A stretch of DNA of 11,875 nucleotides from an uncultured Dialister sp. (GTDB taxonomy: Bacteria > Bacillota > Negativicutes > Veillonellales > Dialisteraceae), in the NCBI GenBank assembly GCA_900543455.1, contig UQRR01000068.1, positions 1 to 11,875 on the forward strand, read 5' to 3'. The position numbers and the translations under genes are program-made. Positions within the stretch are counted from its first letter, which is position 1. Every line of letters begins with the position of its first letter. The notes beneath the pieces are model-generated. The model worked only from the letters and a program-made list of their open reading frames with translations. It had not been told where the DNA came from and made no database searches. Positions 6,726 to 11,875 of the stretch are shown here, one piece after another.

Positions 6726-8690
6726 ATGAACCAGGAACAGCCCAGAAATAAAATGCGCATGAGAAGCGTCAACATCTCGAAAGCCATCAGTGTTTTGGTG
6801 GCTCTTCTTGTGCTGCGTCTTTTCTGGGTGCAGGTCATCGAAGGCAGCCGCTATGAAGAGATGGCGATGAATCAGACGGAGGGGAGCCAGACGCTCTACT
6901 CACCGCGCGGTACGATCTATGACAGGAATGGGAAAGAAATGGCTTTTTCCATCATGGTGAAGTCTCTTTATGGCGATCCGGGAATGCTAAATGTCTCTCC
7001 CAAAGAAGCGGCTAAGGCGCTGGCACCGATTCTGCACAAAAAAGAGAAAGACATCGAGGAACGACTCTCGCGAGATACGAGCTTCGTATGGCTGGAGCGC
7101 ACGATGGATCCGGAAGACTCGGACAAGGTAAAGGATCTCATCAGGGAAAGAAAATGGGAAGGCCTCAGTTTCGTGGATGAAAGCCGTCGTTTCTATCCGA
7201 ATGGCTCCATGGCGGCGAATGTTCTCGGCTTTGTCGGGATGGATGACAAGGGGCTCGACGGTCTTGAGATGTCGCTTGACAGTCTCATCCGCGGCGGCTC
7301 GAATAAGCAGCAGATCTTGACGGATGCCAGGGGAAATCCGATCCTGAAGTCAGTACTTACTCCATTCAAGGCGGAGAAGGAACGCTCTGTGTACCTGACC
7401 ATTGATCAGAATATTCAGTTTTATGCGGAGCGTGCGCTTGACCGTGCGATGAAGACGACCCATGCGACAGGCGGCATTATCATCGTCATGGATCCGAAGA
7501 CAGGAGAGATCCTGGCATTGGGAAATCAGCCGTCCTATGATCCGAATCATTTCGAAAAAGCGGATGAGCGGCAGTTCAAGAACCGTGCCGTTGTCGATAT
7601 TTATGAACCGGGCTCTACCTTCAAGCCGATCATCGCGGCGACGGCACTCTCGGCCGGGACCTACGATACGAAGCGCGTCTGGCATGACCCGGGCGTGGTC
7701 TGGGCATCCGGTCATCCCATCAAGAACTGGAATGAAGAATCTTACGGTGACGTGCGTCTCGTCGATATCATCAAGTGGTCGATCAATACGGGCTTTGCAC
7801 ATGTCGGTCTTTTGACCGGCGGTGAGACGATGACCGACTATGCGAAGCGATTCGGATTCGGACGGTCGACGGGTATCGAGCTACCGGGAGAAGGCGTGGG
7901 ACTTCTCTTTGAGCCGAAAAACATGCGGCCTATTGACGTTGCGACCATGTCCATCGGGCAGGGCATCGCAGTCACGCCGCTTCAGATGGTGCAGGCCTAC
8001 AGCGCCCTTGCCAATGGCGGAAAGATGGTGAAGCCCCATATCATCGCTTCGATCAAAAATGCCGACGGCAGTGACTATAAAGTCACGGAAAAGGAAGTGA
8101 TCGGACAGCCGATCACGGAAGCGGTCGCCGCTGAAGTAAAGGACATGATGGAGAAGGAGGTCTCCGAGGGCGGCGGCAGCAATGCCCAGGTACCGGGCTA
8201 TCATATGGCAGGCAAGACAGGCACCGCGCAAAAGATCGATGCAGAGCACGGCGGTTATCTCAAGAACCAGTACATCGCCTCCTTCTGCGGCTTCGGCCCG
8301 ACGGAGGATCCGAGGGCCATCTGTCTCGTTGTCTTGGATACGCCGACGGGTACGTACTATGGCGGGCAAGTCGCGGCTCCGGTTTTCAAAGAAGCCATGA
8401 CACAGATCATGCGCTACCTGGCTGTCCCGACGATCGAAGACAGTGAGAACCATGCTAAACCTGTCACCCCATCCATTGAGACGAATAAGCCGAAGCTGCC
8501 CTCCGAAGCGGAGCGGGAATTCCCTCTGCCCAGCTTTTATGGCTGGTCCATGCGAGACACAGGGGAATGGCTCACCAAAGCAGGTCTTGGCTTTGCGCCG
8601 GAAGGAAGCGGCTTCGTGGATAAGCAGAGCCCCGGCGCAGGCATCTATGTGAAGAAAGGAGATACCGTGTGGGTGCATTGCAGTGAATGA
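6726..8690 (+). CDS. Class B penicillin-binding protein (FtsI/SpoVD type) with PASTA domain
   Basis: A peptidoglycan D,D-transpeptidase, 654 residues, anchored in the inner membrane with its catalytic domain in the periplasm. One N-terminal helix spans ~17-38 (ISKAISVLVALLVLRLFWVQ). The dimerisation domain starts with the class B signature R61-G-T-I-Y-D66-R67-N-G. Transpeptidase motifs are complete: S297-T-F-K300 (nucleophile Ser), S352-I-N354 and K497-T-G499. One PASTA domain follows at ~600-654 (LPSFYGWSMRDTGEWLTKAG...VKKGDTVWV), as in SpoVD-like proteins and clostridial FtsI. The start is supported by AAAGGAG (6714-6720) 5 nt before the ATG. It is not beside mraW, ftsL or murE, the usual ftsI neighbours, so it may be a paralogue or a displaced divisome PBP. 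No clear promoter was found; the leader contains the repeat element. Confidence 0.93.
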   Translation: MNQEQPRNKMRMRSVNISKAISVLVALLVLRLFWVQVIEGSRYEEMAMNQTEGSQTLYSPRGTIYDRNGKEMAFSIMVKSLYGDPGMLNVSPKEAAKALAPILHKKEKDIEERLSRDTSFVWLERTMDPEDSDKVKDLIRERKWEGLSFVDESRRFYPNGSMAANVLGFVGMDDKGLDGLEMSLDSLIRGGSNKQQILTDARGNPILKSVLTPFKAEKERSVYLTIDQNIQFYAERALDRAMKTTHATGGIIIVMDPKTGEILALGNQPSYDPNHFEKADERQFKNRAVVDIYEPGSTFKPIIAATALSAGTYDTKRVWHDPGVVWASGHPIKNWNEESYGDVRLVDIIKWSINTGFAHVGLLTGGETMTDYAKRFGFGRSTGIELPGEGVGLLFEPKNMRPIDVATMSIGQGIAVTPLQMVQAYSALANGGKMVKPHIIASIKNADGSDYKVTEKEVIGQPITEAVAAEVKDMMEKEVSEGGGSNAQVPGYHMAGKTGTAQKIDAEHGGYLKNQYIASFCGFGPTEDPRAICLVVLDTPTGTYYGGQVAAPVFKEAMTQIMRYLAVPTIEDSENHAKPVTPSIETNKPKLPSEAEREFPLPSFYGWSMRDTGEWLTKAGLGFAPEGSGFVDKQSPGAGIYVKKGDTVWVHCSE

Positions 8691-8712
8691 GGGATCTACT
8701 GACTCGTATTGC

Positions 8713-8743
8713 GTTTCCCTAAATCACTGGCATTTAAGGAAAC
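8713..8743. other. Stem-loop downstream of the penicillin-binding protein gene
   Basis: GTTTCCCTAAAT (8713-8724) and ATTTAAGGAAAC (8732-8743) pair at 11 of 12 positions with a 7-nt loop, 22 nt after the stop. There is no T-run after it, so it is not a standard intrinsic terminator. It may stabilise the mRNA end or be part of the adjacent repeat element. Confidence 0.5.
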
Positions 8744-8753
8744 TTCCAAATCA

Positions 8754-8788
8754 AGTGAGGAGTTAGGAGTGAGGAGTGAGGAGTGAAG
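8754..8788. repeat. Five AGTGAGG heptads, left end of intergenic element copy 2
   Basis: Units are AGTGAGG, AGTTAGG, AGTGAGG, AGTGAGG, AGTGAAG, directly abutting the 35-bp core at 8788. The array is inverted relative to the CACTTNT heptads at 8901-8921. Confidence 0.8.
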
Positions 8789-8822
8789 GTACGGCGCATA
8801 AAATGAGGAAGCGCCGCGGAGT
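8788..8822 (+). repeat. Dispersed repeat core, copy 2 (REP-like stem-loop)
   Basis: GGTACGGCGCATAAAA, TGAG, GAAGCGCCGCGGAGT: 35 bp, 30/35 identical to the complement of 6619-6653. CGGCGC and GCGCCG pair, with a 13-nt A/G-rich loop; four of five differences from copy 1 are in the loop, so the stem is better conserved than the loop. Confidence 0.75.
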
Positions 8823-8863
8823 TTTATATAAATGATAGGCAAACTGTTTTATATAATGATAGG
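8821..8863. repeat. Imperfect direct duplication of an 18-19-bp AT-rich unit
   Basis: GTTTTATATAAATGATAGG (8821-8839) is repeated as GTTTTATATAATGATAGG (8846-8863), differing by one A, with a 25-bp period. It lies inside element copy 2, after the core. The second unit contains TATAAT (8852-8857) but no matching -35. Confidence 0.7.
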
Positions 8864-8900
8864 GTATTGGGGCACTATATGAATGGTGTGCCACTTCCAG

Positions 8901-8921
8901 CACTTTTCACTTCTCACTAAG
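8901..8921. repeat. Three CACTTNT heptads, right end of intergenic element copy 2
   Basis: CACTTTT, CACTTCT, CACTAAG, then TCC. Their complement (AGTGAAA, AGTGAGA) has the same 7-nt period and consensus as the AGTGAGG array at 8754-8788, giving the element inverted ends. A further short pair, AGTGACT GATGACT, lies at 8948-8961. Confidence 0.65.
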
Positions 8922-9015
8922 TCCAGAAGTTAACAAATCGCTATACTAGTGACTGATGACTCAATATCTTTGTGAGGAACGCCTTTTTACATCCGTGTTT
9001 CCCTAAAATGTACCA

Positions 9016-9044
9016 TTGACATAGCTAGGAAGCCATGGTAGGCT
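9016..9044 (+). promoter_or_regulatory. Probable promoter of the riboswitch-fhs-folD transcript
   Basis: A perfect TTGACA (9016-9021), 17 bp, then an extended -10 TGGTAGGCT (hexamer TAGGCT, 9039-9044). The -10 hexamer is weak but the TGn extension and spacing fit. Transcription would start near 9051, just before the aptamer. Confidence 0.55.
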
Positions 9045-9059
9045 AGGGTTACAACATGG

Positions 9060-9137
9060 AGATGGGACAGGGCTGACGGAGTAAAGTGGAAATGACCACG
9101 GGTACTGTACTATCTGAAACGCCGACCGTCTGGGCAG
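9060..9137 (+). promoter_or_regulatory. ZTP (pfl) riboswitch aptamer
   Basis: Senses ZTP/ZMP, the purine intermediate that builds up when 10-formyl-tetrahydrofolate is low. P1 is AGATGGGACAG (9060-9070) with CTGTACTATCT (9105-9115), 10 of 11 paired including one G-U. P2 is GTGG (9086-9089) with CCAC (9096-9099). The conserved CTGACGG (9073-9079) supplies GACGG, pairing with CCGTC (9126-9130), and the 3' signature GCCGACCGTCTGGGC (9121-9135) matches the ZTP consensus as known from Negativicutes. It lies directly upstream of fhs, a classic ZTP-regulated gene. The 3' conserved strand is shared with the terminator, so ligand binding should allow read-through (an ON switch). The class is assigned from motif, structure and gene context. 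Confidence 0.9.
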
Positions 9138-9159
9138 AACTTCTGCTCAGACGGTTTTT
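9126..9159 (+). terminator. Riboswitch-controlled intrinsic terminator
   Basis: CCGTCTGGGCAG (9126-9137), loop AACTT, CTGCTCAGACGG (9143-9154): 12 bp with one G-U, followed by TTTTTGTTT. Its left arm is the same CCGTCTGGGC that completes the ZTP aptamer, so the two structures are mutually exclusive. Confidence 0.92.
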
Positions 9160-9210
9160 GTTTAGAAAAAATCAGTGCTGCCATCCCCCGGCACACGCCC
9201 CACCCACCTA

Positions 9211-9219
9211 TGCTATAAT
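9211..9219 (+). promoter_or_regulatory. Possible second fhs promoter (extended -10) after the riboswitch
   Basis: TGCTATAAT is a perfect extended -10, about 50 bp upstream of the fhs ATG and downstream of the riboswitch terminator. No -35 is recognisable 17-18 bp upstream (GCACAC region). A small hairpin, AATGG-AAAT-CCATT (9222-9235), follows. Confidence 0.35.
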
Positions 9220-9269
9220 GAAATGGAAATCCATTGTGAGAGCATGTCGTTTTTTGAAAGGAGATCCAC

Positions 9270-10937
9270 ATGTTAAGCGATATCGAAATTGCACAGAAAG
9301 CTGAAATGAAGCCGATCACTGAAATCGGTGAAAGCATCGGCATCCCGGCAACGGAACTGGAAAACTACGGCCATTACAAAGCGAAGGTCTCTCTGAAATT
9401 CACCAGAGAGCTGGAAGAGAAACCGAATGGCAAGCTCATCCTTGTGACGGCGATCTCTCCGACACCGGCTGGTGAAGGCAAGACTACGACCACCGTCGGT
9501 CTCGGGCAGGCTCTTTCTCAGCTCGGCAAGAAGACGATGATCTGCCTTCGTGAACCATCCCTTGGTCCTTGTATGGGCATCAAGGGCGGCGCAGCAGGCG
9601 GCGGCTATTCGCAGGTCGTCCCGATGGAAGATATCAATCTTCATTTCACGGGCGATCTCCATGCGATCACCGCTGCACACAATCTTCTCGCTGCCATGGT
9701 GGACAACCACATCCAGCAGGGGAACGTACTCGGCATCGATCCGCGCCGCGTCGTATGGAACCGTGTCATGGATATGAATGACCGCGTGCTCCGTCACATC
9801 GTCGTCGGTCTTGGCGGTCACCCGAATGGCGTACCGAGAGAAAGCGGTTTCGATATCACTGTTGCATCGGAGGTCATGGCGATCCTCTGTCTGGCTCATT
9901 CGATCAGCGACATGAAGGAACGCTTCTCCAAGATCATCGTCGGCTACACCTATGACAATGCGCCTGTCACGGCGGGCGACATCCATGCGGAAGGCGCGAT
10001 GGCAGCTCTTATGAAGGATGCGCTGAAGCCGAACCTTGTGCAGACGCTTGAGCATGTCCCGGCCTTCATCCACGGCGGCCCGTTTGCCAATATCGCGCAT
10101 GGCTGCAACTCTGTCCTTGCGACGAAGACGGCGCTGCACCTCGCAGACTATGTCATCACGGAAGCAGGCTTCGGTGCCGATCTCGGCGCTGAAAAGTTCC
10201 TTGACATCAAGTGCCGTTTCGCCGGTCTGAAGCCGGACGCAGCTGTCCTCGTTGCGACCATCCGTGCGCTCAAGATGAATGGCGGCAAAGCGAAGAATGA
10301 ACTCACAGAATCCGATCCGGAAGCAGTCAAGAGAGGCCTGCCGAACCTCCTGCGTCATATTTCCAACTTGAAGAAATTTGGCCTGCCTATCGTTGTTGCG
10401 CTGAACATGTTCCCCTCTGATACCGCAGAAGAAAAGAAAGTCATCGAAGATGCCTGCCAGGAAGTCGGCGTCGCCGTGGCAGAGTCCAATGTATTCACAG
10501 AAGGCGGCAAAGGCGGCCTGGAGCTGGGAGAAAAAGTCCTCTCTGCCATCGAACAGGGCTCCAACTATCACACCCTCTACGATCTGGACGGCAGCCTGAA
10601 AGACAAGATCGAAACCATTGCGAAAGAGATCTACGGCGCAGCGGATGTCGCTTACGATCCGGCGGCTGCCAAGGAACTGAAGCACATCGAAGAGATGGGA
10701 TTTGCCCATGTCCCGGTCTGCATCGCCAAGACCCCGGCTTCCTTCAGCGATGATCCGACCAAGCTCGGTGCACCGGAGGGCTTCACGCTTCATGTCAGAG
10801 AAGCACGCATTGCTGCAGGCGCTGGCTTTGTAGTCATCCTGACCGGCAAGGTCATGACCATGCCGGGTCTTCCCCGTCGTCCGGCTGCGGAAAAGATCGA
10901 TGTGGATGAGGAAGGAAATATCACGGGGCTCTTCTGA
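9270..10937 (+). CDS. fhs: Formate-tetrahydrofolate ligase
   Basis: ATP-dependent ligation of formate to tetrahydrofolate, giving 10-formyl-tetrahydrofolate for purine and fMet-tRNA synthesis; cytoplasmic, normally a homotetramer. At 555 residues it is the family's normal length. Signatures: P-loop TPAGEGKT (65-72), then REPSLGPCMGIKGGAAGGGY (~97-116) and SQVVPMEDINLHFTGDLHAI. Near the C-terminus is LTGKVMTMPGLPRRPAAEKI. The more usual family sequence is GPVFG or GPCFG where this has GPCMG, a mild substitution. The ATG has AAAGGAG (9257-9263) 6 nt upstream. It is the first gene of a two-gene operon under the ZTP riboswitch; its TGA overlaps the folD ATG. A very long antisense open frame over this gene is a codon-bias shadow. 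Confidence 0.97.
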   Translation: MLSDIEIAQKAEMKPITEIGESIGIPATELENYGHYKAKVSLKFTRELEEKPNGKLILVTAISPTPAGEGKTTTTVGLGQALSQLGKKTMICLREPSLGPCMGIKGGAAGGGYSQVVPMEDINLHFTGDLHAITAAHNLLAAMVDNHIQQGNVLGIDPRRVVWNRVMDMNDRVLRHIVVGLGGHPNGVPRESGFDITVASEVMAILCLAHSISDMKERFSKIIVGYTYDNAPVTAGDIHAEGAMAALMKDALKPNLVQTLEHVPAFIHGGPFANIAHGCNSVLATKTALHLADYVITEAGFGADLGAEKFLDIKCRFAGLKPDAAVLVATIRALKMNGGKAKNELTESDPEAVKRGLPNLLRHISNLKKFGLPIVVALNMFPSDTAEEKKVIEDACQEVGVAVAESNVFTEGGKGGLELGEKVLSAIEQGSNYHTLYDLDGSLKDKIETIAKEIYGAADVAYDPAAAKELKHIEEMGFAHVPVCIAKTPASFSDDPTKLGAPEGFTLHVREARIAAGAGFVVILTGKVMTMPGLPRRPAAEKIDVDEEGNITGLF

Positions 10938-11782
10938 TGGCAATGATCCTAGATGGAAAAGAAACGGCGGCTGCTCTGAAAGAGAAGCTCGCCCTGCGTC
11001 TTGCTCATCTGCGCGAGAAGCACTATGAACCGAAACTCGCCATCATTCTGGCCGGGTCCTCCAAGCCGTCTGCCATGTATGCGTCTTTTATGCAGAAGGT
11101 CGCCAAAGGCTATGGCATTGATGCAGAAATCTTCCGCGCCTCCGATGACGTGACAGAAGAAGAGCTGGGCTCTCTTGTGACAGATCTCAGTGAGGATCAG
11201 GAAATCACCGGCATTCTCATGATGATGCCGCTCCCGAAAGGCATCAGCGAAGAGAAGATGATCGCCCTCATGAATCCGGATAAGGATGTCGACGGCCTTA
11301 GTGAGACGAATGCAGGCCGTCTGACTGCGGGGAAGGCAGGCCTCTTCGGCTGCACGCCGCGCGCCGTCATGGCGATTCTGGATCACTACCAGATCCCGAT
11401 CGATGGGAAGAAAGCCGTCATCATCGGACGCAGCAATGTCATCGGAAAGCCGGTCTCTCTGATGCTCCTTTCGAAGAATGCGACCGTCACCATCTGCCAT
11501 TCTCATACGAAGGACATCACCTCCATCACAAGAGAGGCTGACATCCTCGTCGCAGCCGTCGGTCACGCAAACTATGTGACCGCTGACATGGTGAAAGAAG
11601 GCGCGACAGTCATCGACGTCGGGATCAACCGCGTGGATGGAAAGACCGTGGGGGACGTAGACTATGAAGCCGTTGCGGAAAAAGCCGGAGCCATCACACC
11701 GGTTCCGGGCGGTGTCGGCAGCGTCACTACGACCATGGTGATCGAAAACATTATCGCGGCGGGAGAAAAGCTGGCGAAATGA
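10937..11782 (+). CDS. folD: FolD-family methylenetetrahydrofolate dehydrogenase, cyclohydrolase residues missing
   Basis: Family role: 5,10-methylene-THF to methenyl-THF (NADP-dependent dehydrogenase) and on to 10-formyl-THF (cyclohydrolase). At 281 residues it has normal length. The N-terminal domain has ILAGSSKPSAMYASFMQKVA, then GILMMMPLPKG and PDKDVDGLSETNAGRL; the Rossmann part has GRSNVIGKPVSLMLLSKNAT and ends in ITPVPGGVGSVTTTM. Ungapped alignment of these motifs with E. coli and human FolD puts Met at two active-site positions: M52 where the catalytic Lys follows Tyr48 (Y-x-x-x-K), and M96 where Gln sits in VQLPLP. Asp119 of DVDG is kept, as is Tyr48. Since that Lys and Gln are needed for cyclohydrolase action, this enzyme may be dehydrogenase-only. 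A Lys two residues later (K54) might substitute. The start TGATG overlaps the fhs stop (translational coupling); no strong Shine-Dalgarno of its own. Confidence 0.9.
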   Translation: MAMILDGKETAAALKEKLALRLAHLREKHYEPKLAIILAGSSKPSAMYASFMQKVAKGYGIDAEIFRASDDVTEEELGSLVTDLSEDQEITGILMMMPLPKGISEEKMIALMNPDKDVDGLSETNAGRLTAGKAGLFGCTPRAVMAILDHYQIPIDGKKAVIIGRSNVIGKPVSLMLLSKNATVTICHSHTKDITSITREADILVAAVGHANYVTADMVKEGATVIDVGINRVDGKTVGDVDYEAVAEKAGAITPVPGGVGSVTTTMVIENIIAAGEKLAK

Positions 11783-11875
11783 TCTGCGTTTCCTTAGGAA
11801 AGGCGATGTGAAATAACGATCATCTCATTTTCGCGTTCCATCTGCCGCGGGGGACTTGCAGCTCTCATAGGAGTG

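Noticed and set aside
6532..6729. 65-codon frame ending in a FEP-LEP-VEP-IDP repeat and overlapping the PBP start
   Set aside because: Its repeat follows from the 9-bp DNA repeat and its first half covers the stem-loop core; no ribosome site seen before its ATG.
8754..8921. CRISPR array
   Set aside because: Repeats are only 7 bp and directly abut one another with no unique spacers; no cas genes in the window.
9060..9137. Tetrahydrofolate (THF) riboswitch
   Set aside because: The conserved elements match the ZTP/pfl class (CTGACGG and CCGACCGTCTGGGC) and not the THF aptamer.
9273..10943. 556-codon open frame on the - strand over fhs
   Set aside because: Antisense shadow of a highly codon-biased gene; it has no recognisable domain and fhs is certain on the + strand.

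Overview
The window looks like chromosome from a diderm Firmicute (class Negativicutes). It combines the 3' part of a large two-partner-secretion/FHA-type adhesin-toxin gene, which needs an outer membrane, with typical Firmicutes housekeeping genes. Its ZTP riboswitch also closely resembles, from memory, the one known from the Negativicute Thermosinus. I cannot name the genus. All protein-coding genes I accept lie on the + strand.

Region 1 (1-3792) is an AT-richer, variable contact-dependent-inhibition-like region. It holds the C-terminal part of a filamentous-haemagglutinin toxin carrier ending in a toxin domain I do not recognise. A small membrane-anchored protein, probably its immunity protein, follows 1 nt after the stop. 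Next come two haemagglutinin pieces, 2095-2823 and 3466-3792, that look like parts of one ancestral protein separated by a second membrane-anchored, probably orphan immunity gene. No carrier N-terminus and no TpsB/CdiB exporter gene is in the window.

Region 2 (3793-6435) returns to core-genome composition: a TVP38/DedA-family membrane protein with its own promoter and a strong intrinsic terminator, then a CCA-adding tRNA nucleotidyltransferase with an HD domain, probably starting at a GTG.

Region 3 (6436-9010) holds a class B penicillin-binding protein with one C-terminal PASTA domain. On both sides, in opposite orientation, lie copies of an intergenic repeat. Each copy has a 35-bp core that can form a GC-rich stem-loop (30/35 identical) and short tandem repeats (7-mers or 9-mers) at its ends. 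I think this is a small dispersed, possibly MITE/REP-like element; it is the least explained structure here.

Region 4 (9011-11875) is a one-carbon operon: promoter, ZTP (pfl) riboswitch with an overlapping intrinsic terminator, fhs (formate-tetrahydrofolate ligase) and folD, whose start overlaps the fhs stop by one base. ZTP accumulates when 10-formyl-tetrahydrofolate is short, so the switch should raise expression of the enzymes that supply it. The FolD is unusual: by ungapped motif alignment, the catalytic Lys and the Gln needed for cyclohydrolase activity are both Met (M52 and M96). That suggests a dehydrogenase-only enzyme that would need a separate cyclohydrolase such as FchA.
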